DNA of 64,000 nucleotides from Nymphaea colorata (GCF_008831285.2 NC_045149.1:18429035-18493034), one strand, 5' to 3'. Positions 1 to 13,429 are shown, counted from the first letter of the stretch. The notes: a model not told the origin generated them from the sequence alone. A program made the numbers and translations.

Positions 1-3000
1 TCAATAGTTTAGCATCACATTCTCACATGGAACTAAAGTGCTCAACAACAGTAACCAATACACAATTTGACTTATAAAACTGTACCTAAATAGAACCATC
101 AACTTGAACATACAATCTGCACCAAACAATTCCTGCAGTCATGGGCTACAGACAATTTCAATATATCATCCAATGTGTAATGAGGTTTGTAAAAGAATAC
201 AAATCCAAACAACTCAAGAACATGGACTGAGAATGTGCAGATACAGACTAAATGTGAAAATTTTAAAGGTGTTAGTGCCCTCTGCACATTATCCGTAATG
301 GTTAACAACAATTTCATGATCTCCAGGAAAACGTATCACAAAGCCGCAATTTCATCAGATCTTCATAAGTGACCACCACTCTGAAGACAGATAAGCTATA
401 GGACAAGCAGTGAAGGCACCCAATGGCAGAGAATACTTGCGTCTTGACATGTAGAAACTAGACACTAGCCACTACAGACCACAATCATCACAGACATTTG
501 TAATGGTCATCAAGTACCAAAAAGTTCATCGAGCAAAAAAATGTTGGCTATTCTAGAACAAGATGTATCCCTGATAAAGCAACCCAGAAAACAAAGTAAT
601 CATGAGCTCAACTCTCTCTCAGCCGCTGCAGCTTCTGTGGTTTCATCACAAACCCATTTCCTCTGTTTGTTTAAGTATGAGCAACAATACTAATACTTGA
701 AAAATAAATCATGTGCAATGGAACCAGACCAGTGGTTAGATTTGATGCACACATCAAAGCGCGAAACATGGCAGCAAGGTCCCTTTTGGTAATCTTGATA
801 AGCATATTAAGGAACAAAACCTAACCTCCTAACCGTCATGTCACAAGGCCCTTCACTATCCCAGATAAGGGCTCATATGTCAAACTTTCATCATCTAAAA
901 CATCCTTACTATTAACTGGGTAATAGTTGTTTATCTTTGGTCTTTGACCAGCAAAGGCCAACACCTAAAAACAATTTCAAGCCTGTTCTGATCACGATAG
1001 TCCAAGACAGAGATTCACTGGTGCTTTAACACGAGGACTAAATGTAACATTACTAGAAATTGGTGGCCAGTCATGTACCTCATGGCTAGAATTAAACATT
1101 TGACATCAACACAAGTGAATGTCTATCATGTCGCAACCTCCCAGAGATGAATGGAATCAAACCACCAGCTCCATCGAAGAGCTACAGCATGTGTGAAGCA
1201 TAACCTATTTGATCATACCATGAGCCTATGTCACATGGGTGCGGGTGTGGACCAAATTCAAATTCACGTGTATGCGGGTGCGGCTGGAAGAATCTGTGGT
1301 AAACAACTAAACAAGAGGCCTGAGTACAGCAGCGAACATGAGGAGGAGGAAGGAGAAGGACGGAGCGCAGTAGGGAACAGGCGGAAGGAAGGGAAGTTGA
1401 GGGCGGAAAGAGGAAAATGGGGAAAGTCGATGAGATCGGGTTCGGTCAGAGGCTCAAAGCTCACTGTATCCGACAACGGACGAACACAGGATCAGATGCA
1501 GTAAAAGGATCGAATGCGGGTGACCAGCGTGTTTGTGCCATGTCTAGCCTGTGTCCATACCCGCACCTGTGTCGAGCTGAGTCGACACCGACATGCGACC
1601 TCCTTTGCCTCATCCATGTTTCATAGCCATGAGCAATCGTTAGAGACAGACAAGGCACAAAGAGCCAGAAAATAAACGAAAGAGTCCTTTACAGATGAAC
1701 CAGAGAAATAAAAATAGAGAATTTGCATAATTCACCACTTGACCATGCTTGCTAGCATCTCATTTTTTCTTTTTTCCTCTTCCGTGTATAGTCAAAATCA
1801 GAAATCAGATTCAGGTTGTTTAAGGCTCTAAAAAGACAAGTTGAGACTACTCAGTCTGAATCGGCTGAAGTTGGTTGACTAAAATAAATTTCAGAAAGAG
1901 GCATGGAGACACCATATTTAAAGTGCAAAGAACAATAAAAGACATAAAATCAAGTCAACCACATAGTTCACTGGTTGTAATAGCACCATAATTTGAACAT
2001 ACAGAATACAAAAAAAACATACAAGACATACAGACAATAAATACAGAACAGATAGAAATTGAATACGGAATACATAAAATAAGCAATATAAAAATGGAAC
2101 ACAACGCAGAGCAGAATACACGACATGCACAACACATGTAGGCTATATAGAATACAGGACATATACACTGAATGCTCTTTTGATCAAATAACTGGTGGAT
2201 CCACCAAAAGTAACAAAATTGCCAGAGCGAGGGAGAGTCCAAGGAGACTTAGCATATCAGGCAGCCTCTGGCACACCGCAATTATATACCTGATAATTAG
2301 ATGCTCACGCTATTTTGTGCCAGGGCTCAGAATAGTGTTCCCTGGTTTCCCACTAGGAAATTTTGTTCATGCAGGTGCATTGAAACCAAAATTGTCTGGT
2401 TTTAGAGCAAAAGAATGAACATAATTACGAACGACGTTGTGAGTATGAATTGGGATAGACATAGATAACCCAGATCTTACCCATCATGCAAATATCATGA
2501 CAAATCGTCCAACCAGGACAAAATTTTGGCAGTGGGATAATATATTATTTATTATGCTAAGGGTCATAAACAATGCAACAGCAAGATGATAGCAGGGAGA
2601 TAACATAAAAATAAATAGATAAGCCAATGGCAAAAGTTAATGAGAAGACAAGCACGAACGTACTCAATTCATAAGCTACACAATCCGAAAGATCCTTTTC
2701 GTACATATCTAACGTTTAGTATCAGAGATTCAGAGCAATCTTCATGGTTTTAGTTCAAGTCTCGGAAGGGGAAACCAAAGAAAAAGAGCTAGCTGACTAT
2801 TTGTAACTAAAGGCCAGATTAAGGTCCGTCTTAGAGTGTGCTGCCGAGGATAGCTGTGGTTAAAGAAAGACGAGGCTGCTTGAAACTAAGGCCACGCCGA
2901 GAATATAATGGAACGGGCCACCAAGGATGTTGACTGCAACTTTGGTGAACTTAACTGGTTGTGTAGGAGAGTGTTATTCACCAAAATCGACCTAGGGTTT

Positions 3001-3578
3001 TTTAGTGTACAAGCTATAGCTGAAATAAACATATTAAAAATTGCAGATACCAAGCACTCTCCCGGAGTGAACTTTTGAACACAAAGAACAAACAGAAACA
3101 AGCTCCAGATATCCATGCATTTTTCACAGTTTTATCACTAGGTTCAGCCATCCATGCATTTGTCACAATCCCAGAGAAAAAGAGAGAGAGAGAGAGAGAG
3201 AGCGTGACTATTTTGACAAGGACACCAATATTAACGAGCCTATGCTTCCTCTAAGCCCTAACTTGTAGCAGAAAGGAAAAAATAGAAGCCTTTTTCCACC
3301 TGAACAAGCACAGAAAGGTAGGCTTTTTCCCGTATGACCAAATAAACAACGAATTCGTACATGAAACCAAATTCAACGTGTTGATCACAATACAATGAGG
3401 GACAGACCGATCAACAAATAAACGAAAGTAAACACGAAGACAAATTTCCTTAGCCCACACAGAAATGGATCGAAAACTCACTTGCTTTGAGAGTTCGGGA
3501 CAACTAAAATGTTAAATTGCATGAAGTTACCATCTCAGAGCAGATATGGAGATTAAATAAAAGTCATGCGGGCTTCAC
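1..3578. other. AT-rich non-coding stretch; probable intron or 3' flank of the WD40 gene
   Basis: No convincing exon was seen on either strand. If the WD40 gene whose first exon ends at 3579 (minus strand) is intact, this stretch is the start of an intron longer than 3.5 kb. I looked on the minus strand for later VIP3-type WD repeats and saw none. It contains an (AG)n microsatellite at about 3180-3203 and a purine-rich patch at about 1337-1425. The short open frames here have no recognisable protein features. Confidence 0.5.
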
Positions 3579-3917
3579 CTTGGGATCGAACCTCATGTTC
3601 CACACTTCCGATGGAGGCGCTTCGAGCGTGGCGATCGTCTGGTTGCTGTCCACGTCAAACACGCGAATGAAGCTGTCCATGGAGGCCGAGGCAGCGACGA
3701 CACCGGAAGGGTGGGCGGCGACGGAGACGACACCGAGGCAGTGGCCCGTGCTCGTACCCTCGCAAATCAGCTCGTCGGACCGCCACAGCTTTACTGTCTC
3801 ATCAAGCGAGCCGGTAAGGAGTAACGCCGGCCGGGAGTCGGTGGCCGGCACCCATGCCGCCGCCCAAATCGACTCATCGTGCGCATTCTCCACCGATTTC
3901 AGCCCCGCAAGCTTCAT
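3579..3917 (-). CDS. VIP3: First exon of a VIP3/SKI8-like WD40 repeat protein (partial)
   Basis: The 113 codons from the ATG at 3917 match the N-terminus of plant VERNALIZATION INDEPENDENCE 3 (animal WDR61, yeast Ski8). It begins MKLAGLKSVENAH and carries two WD repeats: about residues 14-55, with a GSLDETVKLW strand, and about 58-100, with SMDSFIRVFDVD. The family works in the nucleus with the PAF1 elongation complex and in the cytoplasm with the SKI/exosome RNA-decay complex. The family length is about 320 residues, so roughly two thirds is missing. The exon ends at a good donor, AAG|GTGAAG, in phase 0; reading past it gives only four codons before a stop. An in-frame TTG lies four codons upstream, but ATG 3917 matches the usual start. 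The remaining exons either lie beyond a long intron outside the window or are absent. Confidence 0.85.
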
Positions 3918-4806
3918 CCCGAAACTCAAAATCCTATGATCCCCGACCCCTCTTCTTTTTCTTCTTCTTGCCGACTTGGGCCCAAAACCCTAGCGCCGAC
4001 GACGAAGAGACCTTAAACCCTTCAAATCGCGTCGGAAGACAGCCAACGGCCGAGAATTCTAGGGAAAATCTAGGATAGAGGAAAACAAACTCGGATAAGA
4101 ATGGACACTGAAGTTCCAGGAAATCTCTTTCTCGAGGAAAACAAATCCTTGGTTTTACAATTACAGAAGGAAACAAATTCGAGCTTTTCATTTGTTACTC
4201 TTGCCATGCCATTGGAAATTTTATTCATGTGAAACGTTATTCCAATACATTCTAATTGCATTGAATGGTGTGTCATTTCCACCTAAGTCTCAAAGATGTA
4301 CCGTTCCACCTACATCCGGAAGCAATCCTCCACTAAAAGAGGAGAAAAAGTTTATTCTCATTTCTTATCACCCTGAGGAAATTAAGTAATGTTTGACTGG
4401 ACGGTTCGATTATCTCAAAAACTATTTGTTTCGATTCTTATGGAGAAATCGTTTAATGAATCAAACCTGATCTCTTTTTTTTCCCTTTAAAATTGTGTGC
4501 CTTGAATATCAATTTCTGGTTAGCAGGAGGAGCATCTCGCTACTAAAGCGATAGTCGAAACCCTTTTCCCTTGTCTCTAAGCTCATGTTTGGTGCACAAG
4601 AATTTTACTTCGCATTTTTGTACGGTTTTTCCTTTTCAAATCACGTATAAGAAAAATTATAATGGTAAATGAGTTGGAATAAGGTAATTTTACCTTGTAT
4701 ATGGATTCTTTTTCCATAGTAACTTTAACATTTCAAATTTCACATTGACATCAAACGGGGTCTAAAGTCGAAAGTTATATTGATGTGTGATATTGATTCC
4801 CCAATG
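3918..4806. other. Intergenic, upstream of the WD40 gene
   Basis: This is 5' flank of the minus-strand WD40 gene. The first 150 bases are GC-rich, as expected for its 5' UTR and promoter, and contain a T-rich tract near 3954-3970. The rest is AT-rich with no recognisable gene. Confidence 0.5.
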
Positions 4807-4875
4807 TGTAATAACCTGACCCACTCACGAGCTCGGGCTTATGGTTTGGTGGATCCCAACTTGTGGGGTGTTACA
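4807..4875 (-). repeat. Short (internally deleted) 3' LTR of the TRIM
   Basis: The 69-bp copy shares both termini with the 183-bp LTR at 4953-5135 but lacks the middle. It begins TG and ends CA on the minus strand and directly follows the polypurine tract. Confidence 0.75.
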
Positions 4876-4952
4876 ATCCACTCCCCTTAAGACACACGCA
4901 TTCATGTGTGTGGGATCTCAGGTCCGAGTGTTGAACCGGCTCTGAATACCAC

Positions 4953-5135
4953 TATAATAACCTGACCCACTCTGGGCTTGGGCCCTTAGTTGGTGGATTC
5001 GAACTCACCCCCTAGCAGTTTCAGCTCTCAAAAAGCCAAGAACCAAGCCAATCATCTCATTAATGATCTTCCTTTATAAGCCCTTGAAGATGTCTCACAA
5101 TTTTTCATACATGACTAAAATTATGAGGTGTTACA
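4953..5135 (-). repeat. Full-length 5' LTR of the TRIM
   Basis: 183 bp, adjoining the tRNA-iMet primer-binding site with a one-base spacer. Its termini match those of the 69-bp copy at 4807-4875. Confidence 0.75.
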
Positions 5136-6396
5136 CAATATATGTCAGTTAATACATCTATTGATAAGATGCGACACGCCATTAAAACTAATAATTTGCT
5201 TACCAACTCCTCAAATGAGTTAGTGAATCAACCCTATCAAGAACTTTTATCTCCATTTCATTTAAAAACCTTACCACGTTTTCTTTTCGTGGGACAATCT
5301 ATATGAAAGTAGACGTCATTCAACATTTACGTCTTCGTAGCTCCAATCGTTTCAGCCTACCTGAATAACTTCCACCAGCACAAGCTCAACTCTTGAAGTG
5401 TAAGAAGAATATGCTGAAGCCATGTTACATTTTAACTACCCCAATTACATATGAAGGCACCTGTTGGATGAAAGATATACGAACGAACTTACGGTTGCAT
5501 TTGACAAAATACTTGAACTCGAGACAGTTTTTTGCAAAATATTATAAAAAAAAGTAGAAGATTAGCTAATCGAATCTGATCATTGGTTTTTATAATCCAA
5601 ATCCATATTATTCAATCTGATCAGAGTTAGTGATCTACCAGGTTAGGGGGTGGGGTGGGAGCCGAGAGAGAAAAAGGGTGAGGGGGTGAGTTTGTATGAT
5701 TGGACCACGGGAGATGCTTTTTATATCCGCATATATTCTGTTGGAGACTTCTCGCTTCACCTTCTTGTGTTCCTCGTAACTCTCTTCCGGTAGCTCGAAC
5801 GAGACGATGAATGTTTTCCATCGCATTGGTAAAAGCGGGTTGTTGTGTTTTCGTTGATCAATCTTGGTCACATTCTTAAATTGTTTGATATAATTAATCA
5901 TCTGATTCTGCGTGATTACTTCATCTGTCTGATTTTTTCCTTTTCACTCTTGTTGTTTCGTGGCCGGTTGTCGAGACTTGAGAACAACTGATTAAGTGAC
6001 GTTCTTGTGACAATTTCCACTGGCGTGCTCCTCTTTTTTTGTAGTCTTTTGTCTTAACCATCCGTCTAGGACGTTTGAGTGGGACTGCTTTGCGATTAAG
6101 GTAACTGGAGGGTACAGTGTTAGCAGTGAAAGGAGAATGGGTGTCTATTGGGGTAGTACTTAAAATTGTTCCCAAGATGATCTTTCCATACCTTAAACGA
6201 TCAATTGTGGATCCTTGGTGGGGATAGTCTGCATGATTTTGGAAGGTTTGACTCCTTCACCATCCGTGACCGCTTCAGTTGCATGGCATGATCAGAGTAT
6301 ATTTGCTAGAGGTATTTCATGTGAACTGACCTTTTCTAATTGCTACTGCTAGGTGGCAGGTGTTCCTCCCAATAATTTTCTGAACCTGCAAAAGTG
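5136..6396. other. Intergenic and probable 5' UTR of the riboflavin kinase gene
   Basis: No gene was recognised. The last few hundred bases probably contain the promoter and 5' UTR of the gene starting at 6397. Short open frames on the minus strand around 5627-6175 show no domain and look spurious. Confidence 0.45.
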
Positions 6397-9300
6397 ATGG
6401 CTATGAAGTCTTTAACTAGAAAGCTTGTTTCTTGCGTTATCCTTGACTTAGATGGAACACTCATAAATACAGGTATTTTATCATTCTCTGTTTTCTGTAC
6501 TGCCACTACGAAACTAACTCCGCATGCCATTTTTACTTGTGTCAACCCAACTGCTTTCGTCTAATATAAATTAAATCATGTCTGCATAAACTTGTCTTGT
6601 TTCGTATTTCTCTTCGCAGAAGGAGTTGTGGAAGATGTATTAAAAGTATTTTTGGTCAAGTATGGCAAGCAGTGGGATGGAAGAGGAACACTAAACAGAA
6701 CAGGCAAGGCACCAATAGAAGCTGCAGCTTCCATTATAGAAGATTATGGACTCCCTTGCACTACAGAAGAATTTATGACTGATATTGCTCCTTTGTTTTC
6801 TGATTGGTAGGATTCACTCTTGATGTTTTATATTAGGAATAGACATTTAAAGGACGGAACATTGAGTAGTTATCTAGTCAATGTCATCTGCTACTGCACG
6901 GTTGAGATGGAACTCCTAAATTTGTCCAAATGACGCAAAATTTGTTTAACTTAGAAGTAGGCGTAGAACTTTGTTGTTGGTTTTGGTCTCTCACTTGGTA
7001 CTTTATTATTCAGTTGGTCCAAGATGGTTGCACTTCCTGGTGCTGAGAGGCTCATCAAGCATTTGCATAATCGTGGTGTGCCGATTGCACTAGCTTCAAA
7101 CTCTCCTAAAGCCAGCATAGAAACAAAGCTGTCATATCATCATGGTATCATTCATTTGCAAAACTATAATTGTTCTCTCAGTTGAAACATGTAACAGAAA
7201 CAAATGACAATGATACTTTCAGAGTCTGGATATTTTAGAATTTTAGTACCATGTATTTTGTCCTTTAATGTCTACTGGCATGCAGGATGGAAAGAGAGAT
7301 TCTCTGTCATCATTGGTGGTGATGAAGTGCGAGAGGGGAAGCCATCACCTGAAATGTAGGTTTGCCTTCCAGAAAATTGATTTTTTTGGTCTATGTTTAT
7401 GCAAATTAAATGCATGTCCCATTATGTTTGCTATTGTTTACTCAATTAACTCTCTCTTGAAAACTTATTTGTCTTCTATAGATTTCTTGAAGCTGCTAAC
7501 AAGTTAAGTGTCGATCCTTCCAGCTGTCTGGTTGTCGAGGATTCACTGTAAGAAACCACTTATCCTCAAGTATGTTGTTTGAATCCTGCTTCCAATCACA
7601 AGGAACAGCAAGACATAGAGAAAGTTATGCATATTTTCAAGGAAAGATATTAACCAGCCAACATCTTATTGTTGCCATTCTTGCTCTATATTTTTCCAGT
7701 ATTACAGCATATTATTTGACAGCCGCTGCACATTGTGTGTTAAAGCATAGCTGATAGTGTTTCTATAACCATGCGCTTTTTTTTTTTTTTTTTTTAAGTT
7801 ACTGTGGGGACTATGTGTGATGCGATAGCACATAACTGTTGCTTCTTAGTTTGATCATTTTTGTCTGTGATTGGTGCTTTGGTTATTCATCCATTTTGCA
7901 CCCATATACAAGTGTGTGTATGCTGTCCATGACTATCGTTCTTCAGCTGTGAATTGGCAGAGAAACATGTCTTGCCAAATGCGTTGCTCAAACAGTGTTT
8001 GGTTCTCAAAAACTTCCAACATGCTAAAGATTTGTGAATCATTCATCCATGTTTCTTTCATTGTTATTCTTTTACAGTATGACCTGTTAGAATAGGATGA
8101 AATGGGCATGATGCAGGTGAGAAAGAGGAATTCATTTCTGAGGAACTGTCAAAATAAGCATGACATCGTGCATTGTTATCACAAATGACAACATCATGTC
8201 AATGTTTTTTACAAATTCATTACTCTGAGTAGGAGTTGCAAGCACTATTTCTGGCCCATAACTTGTAGAGAAATATACCAGTCTATGACATCCCTTTTAA
8301 CTTGGAAAACTTGAGACTTTGATGTATTTTCTACTAGTTCGTTTGAATTGAAATGCAATTTGGTAGAATATTTTATCTATGACTCACCACCAGGAATTCC
8401 TTTTCTATATCCTTCTGTATACTTGGCTGAGCATTATAGAGCTCTTTGTGCTATCATAACCGAAATGGGAGTTGATTCATTCTTAATATTTCCATCAGTC
8501 CAGGAATCACCGCCGGTAAGGCTGCTGGAATGGCAGTAGTCGCTGTACCTTCTGTTCCAAACCAAACCCATGTTTACAGCTGTGCAGATGAGGTCATTAA
8601 TTCTCTGCTGGATTTGCACCTTGAGAACTGGGGTTTGCCGCCATTTCAGGATTGTATGCATTCAATGCTTTTACGAAAGAGCAGTAATCTCTTGATTTAA
8701 AGTTTTTTCTTGGTCTGGTTGGATGTTAAATTTGATGTTCAGTTCCAACTATAGGGATTGAAGGTACTTTACCTATTGGGCCTTGGTACATTGGTGGTCC
8801 TGTTATTAAAGGCTATGGGCGTGGCTCGAAAGTTCTTGGAATTCCTACAGGTATCTCAGTTAACTTTGAGCATACCATTTTGTACATGGTTTTCCTTCCA
8901 TTCCCTTTTTTTTTCCTTGCCATCTTTTGCATGCTGAAGATCTCTTTGAACAAGAATAATAGTTTCTTATGGATGAAGCTTGATCATTTGCAGTTTGTAT
9001 TATTGTCACATGCAAGACAAATGATGTCTGCCTTGATCATACTCTACATTTTACTTTTACAGTTTTACCATTGACCATTCAGATATTTATGCTCATAAAA
9101 TTCAGCCAATGGATGTATGTTCAGAAACATTAGAGAGCCACAATAGTTTCTGTCTCGACAAAATTTTACTTGAACTGGATGAACCAACTGATATTTATTA
9201 TATGATTCTTTCAAGCCATATGTGTTAGAAAAAAATTGAACCATGATGAAGAAGTTTGCAATTTTCTTATTTTTTAACATAATCACAAATATTGCGATAT

Positions 9301-10832
9301 TTTTGAAAATATTGCGATATTAGCGAGAAAAATAATAAAAATGAAAAAGCCCGAAAAACACATCTTTCTGAAAAAAAACATGAAAAATATATTTACTGCA
9401 GTTTTTTCCCCTCTTTTTCAGTTTTATCTTTTTTAAGATGAGGGAAATCATGGATTCACCTTTAAACTTAAAATTAAATTATTTATTATCATTCTTATCA
9501 TCATTAAGACATTATTATTATCATTTTTTCTAGTTTTTTAAATGTCTGCTTAGTAGTTTCACATTTGTTTTATTTTTACCTAATTGTTAGGATTTTTTTT
9601 ATTTTTCATCTAGATTTTCCCTAGAAAAACAACTTCACAAAAAATGTCTGAGAAAAACCTGCTTATTAAAAACCCAATAATTATATATTTGGTATGGCTT
9701 TTAACAATTTCATAGTTCTCTGTTATTCTTTATTTGGATTTGGAACCCATACCTTTTCAGCTGGATATGTCAGTTAAGATGCAGGATGGTTGTACCAGTT
9801 TGCCATTTGTGGAAAGTTCGCAATGTATTATGGTGGTAAAAATGGGAACATTTTATGCATTTTTATGATGTGTAATTACTATATGCATTTGACACATGAA
9901 TACATGAGTAACAAGATGATTCATACTTCCGAATATAACGTCCTGGGATTATTTAGTATAGGGTAGTATGATCTCTCCATTTTTTTGAAATATTGTACTT
10001 ACAAGACTTCTTTCTGTGCAGCTAATATATCCCCAAACGGCTTCTCAGATATACTCTCAGTAAGTGCCTCAGGGGTGTATTTTGGTTGGGCTGGGCTCTC
10101 AACTCGGGGTATCTATAAGATGGTGATGAGTATTGGTTGGAATCCTTACTTTCATAATGCTGAAAAGACTATTGTGAGTATTGGTTTGATGACATTCATG
10201 AAGTTGGCTACTTTTTAATGGAAGTAAATACATCCTATAGTCTTAGAAATTGAGACCATTCAGGGTCTGTCTCGTCTGTATGAACAATTATAGGCCCACT
10301 AACAACTAATTTCCAGTGCGAGACGTTCAATTTAGTTGGCATGATCCTCTTGCTACTCAATACCGCATATTTCTGCTCTCAAGTTAGAGTTTCAGGCTGT
10401 TTGCTATCACATGAACTACCCTTCCTACTTATGTGACTGACCTTATCCGTACTTGGCAAAAAATGGCGAAAACTTACTGTTTCTAGTAATTAACTATTTC
10501 AGGAACCTTGGCTGCTTCATGATTTTAATGAGGATTTCTATGGTGAAGAGCTTCGCCTTGCTATTGTTGGGTACATCAGACCCGAGGTAGCAATCCTAGA
10601 ATCTAAATTTCCTCCTTGTGCTGTTCAGAAGTTCTTTCCCATCTTCTGCTATAGATTGTGAAGCTTTTTCGTCTAAATTTATTTTCAGGCAAATTTTCCT
10701 TCACTGGACGATCTGATTAAGAGAATTCACGAGGATAGAAGGATTGCAGAGAAAGCCCTTGACCTACCCTTGTACTCGAGCTACAAGGGTGCACCATATC
10801 TGATAACTCCTTTGGTGCAAGATGATCGGTAA
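6397..10832 (+). CDS. FMN/FHY: Bifunctional riboflavin kinase / FMN phosphatase, ten exons, complete
   Basis: The exons are 6397-6472, 6620-6806, 7014-7144, 7286-7355, 7482-7547, 8499-8653, 8755-8850, 10022-10173, 10503-10586 and 10689-10832 (TAA). All have GT-AG borders, and joined they give 386 residues, close to the roughly 380 of the Arabidopsis enzyme. The N-terminal half is a HAD phosphatase: motif I DLDGT with Asp17 and Asp19, LASNS in exon 3, GKPSP in exon 4 and VVEDS in exon 5. This half hydrolyses FMN to riboflavin. From about residue 229 the riboflavin kinase domain follows, with GRGSKVLGIPTAN (250-262; the PTAN ATP/Mg motif). Glu312, opening exon 9, corresponds to the catalytic Glu before the HDFxEDFYGE segment. 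This half makes FMN from riboflavin and ATP. I see no signal peptide; the Arabidopsis enzyme is regarded as cytosolic. ATG 6397 is the first in frame and gives the usual short leader before the HAD motif. Nothing is missing. Confidence 0.95.
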
Positions 10833-11021
10833 ATCGATACACTTTTAAGGAGGCTATGAAGTTCGTTTTGTCATCGCCAGTAGAACTGGTATCCTCAACT
10901 AATAAGGGTTCTGCTAGATGGCTGACTGTGGAGATCTAGATTGTTGTTCACTTTCTTGGTGGAACTTTTCATTGATGTTGTCATTTATCATTGGATAGAT
11001 GGAGAAAACTTAGCAGGCGAA

Positions 11022-11027
11022 AATAAA
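11022..11027 (+). terminator. Candidate polyadenylation signal of the riboflavin kinase gene
   Basis: AATAAA lies about 190 bases after the stop codon at 10832 in an AT-rich stretch and is followed by T-rich sequence. Plant poly(A) signals are degenerate, so this is only a plausible site. Confidence 0.35.
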
Positions 11028-13429
11028 CCATTTATTTTTTTTGCAACTTTTCACGGCCTGGCCATTCTTGTAGAGCAAACAAGCGATTATTAACTGGTTA
11101 AATTCAACAATCTGGCGCCGTGATTCGTGAATGTCCAATTATGCGCGATATATCCCCGAACAGTATGCAAAAAGAAAAAGGGGTGCATTATGGTGCACAA
11201 GCCATAAGCCTGGTATATGTACGTGAACGGGACCCCAAAGAAAGAACCATGGCTCAAACTGGATTCTGCACCTGTATATAGAAAATAAAGGAAAACAAAC
11301 TCTAGGAATTAGCATAATCTAGCAAGACTTTGTTGAGTAAACAGCTCATCATCGGTTCAAATCTCATTATAGCGTCTTGAAGAGGCAAAATCTTCCTTAT
11401 GCTTGTTTTGATGAAGTTCTTATGATTATGGGCAAGGATCCTATTATCCAAATGAGAGTCAAAGCTTTCACTTAAACCCTTGTGTTATAGAATACAGAGC
11501 TTGCTTTTTGGTACCTTAGAGTGGGTGTTTGTGGTTTTTTTGCAACACAAAGGATTGATGCCTCAAATTTTAAATGGGAACTGGTTGCTTACGGCCCTCA
11601 ACCCAACCTCATGATTGCACCAACCCCTTAGGGGACAAGGTTCTTATGATGATTCAAGTGTCTTTCACTCTATAGTTCCCTACTGTTGAGGAAGTAATGA
11701 TGTTGAAGGTTCAATATTTTATAGTTCCTTACTGTTGCAGAAGCATAAAAAATACGCAGGCTAAACTGTAACATAGTCTGGTCTCTTGCCCAAGGATGAT
11801 CTTTTCTTGTTTCTTAAGGAAAAGAAAGGTACGCTTGGTTTAATGAAGGGATTATGGATGTCAAGTGGGTAGTAGAGATCTCTTCTTAAGCAAGTTAAAG
11901 CCGAGGGCATTAGGTAGACCTATTGCTGCTGCCCTCCTGAGGGTTCGGGATTGTGCTTGCTGCCGTATCTTACGGGAAGAATAAGCTCGTGGTGTAAAGC
12001 GGCAGGGTTGTGGGGTTGTGCAAGATCAAGGTATCAAGCCAAATTCTGGGAAGGATTTGCAAGACATAGTCTGAATCCAAAGACAACCCCAATTATCATT
12101 TTACCTACTAGGGGAGGTGGACATTCAAAATGCCAAGTTCATTTGGCTACTCTTCGTCGGAGTCGAATCTGCATCTTCGTCAACTGAAGCACTCTACAAT
12201 GGTAAGCCTGCTCTCTGAAATTACTAACCCCCCGTTTTAACGGGGACTTTCTTGGCGCCAACAGTTCTTCATTGATTCATTTTTCTTTTCTGGTTCTGCT
12301 CATGCCCATCTTCAATGGTGGAATGGAGAACCAGGGTGTCATGAGGCGAACCCGTCAATTGAGAATGGTGCTACTGCTGATTATTTCGAAGGAACGCACT
12401 CATGCTGATTTTCTTTCTTGGTTCTTTTCTCCCAGCAATTATTTGAATTGGGGAGCTAAGGTTTTGGTGGATATGTTTCTGTTGCTCTTTGTGCAGAGGA
12501 ATTTTGTTTTAACAGTTAAGATTGGATCGTATATATCCTTCTTGCTTGCTGTTCCTTGATTTATGTGACCCATGATTTTTCTTCAATGGCGGTTTTCAAA
12601 CAACGGAAATTGATTCGTAAGTTTTTGGTGGGAAATGAGGACACGATGTGATGCTTTTTTTTTTTTGTTTCTCCGCACCCGATTTATTTTGCTTGCCATG
12701 TTTCCTCTTTCCTTTTCTCACTTTTCTTCGTCCATTAGTTGCAGCTCAAGCTTGTATTCGGTTCTTCGTTGCCTGCACCGAAGTCGTAAGTTCTTGTTTG
12801 CCCCAACCAATCTTGCTGACGCTTAATCATTTGGTTGGTATGGAAAATATGGTGGATAGTGGCGAAGGCACATGACTGGTGTGGCCAAATTATTAATACC
12901 TCATGGAAATTTAATTATATTTTACATCTTCTTTGCTCTTTAAAAGTTAGAAATTGGTGGCAATTAATTATATTTTACATCTTGATTTCTCTTTAAAAGT
13001 CAGAAATTGATGTATGACGCAGCTCACTTCTTGGGTTGAGCAAAGGAAGATGAAAATTATGCAATCACTGCAGAGTCCTCTCGGACGTTCTTATTCATGT
13101 GCTAGGTGTAGACAATGAAGATCTTACCACAACAGATGGATTTAAACAGTGTCGTGAAACGCAGACCATTCAAATTACATTGGTGGCTAATTGATTCAAT
13201 TCACCAGCCGATACAAGGGTTCAAACTTGAAAGAATCACATGCTACACTTTTTATTGTTAAAAATTAAACATTCTTCTTCTTCTTTTACCACTCATTTCT
13301 TTAAAAAATGAATAAACATTTTTTGCTGATTCTCAACTGATTCAGTTGATTCGGCGGATTCAATTCCGGATTTTTATACCACTGGATTAAACCATCATAC
13401 AGTCAATGACAAATACGGCCCATATCATG
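11028..13429. other. Intergenic, no gene recognised
   Basis: The sequence is AT-rich with several short open frames (for example 11951-12187 and 12272-12559) that show no recognisable domain. A two-copy direct duplication, period 53, sits at about 12911-13010 around the motif TTAATTATATTTTACATCTT. Confidence 0.45.

Larger units (their letters stand above)
4807..5135 (-). mobile_element. TRIM-like miniature LTR retrotransposon
   Basis: Read on the minus strand, a 183-bp LTR (5135 to 4953, starting TGTAACACCT and ending GGGTCAGGTTATTATA) is followed after one base by a primer-binding site, TGGTATTCAGAGC (4951-4939). That is the initiator-methionine tRNA complement TGGTATCAGAGC with one extra base. 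About 50 bases of internal sequence lead to a purine tract, AAGGGGAGTGGAT (about 4888-4876). A second, shorter LTR copy follows (4875 to 4807), starting TGTAACACCCC and ending GGGTCAGGTTATTACA. The flanks are CAATG (4802-4806) and CAATA (5136-5140), a five-base target duplication with one mismatch. There is no coding capacity, as expected for terminal-repeat retrotransposons in miniature. The 3' LTR lacks about 114 internal bases. Confidence 0.8.

Noticed and set aside
12230-12245. Small inverted repeat CCCCGTTTTAACGGGG resembling a terminator stem
   Set aside because: A seven-base stem is expected by chance, and factor-independent terminators of this sort are not used by plant nuclear genes.
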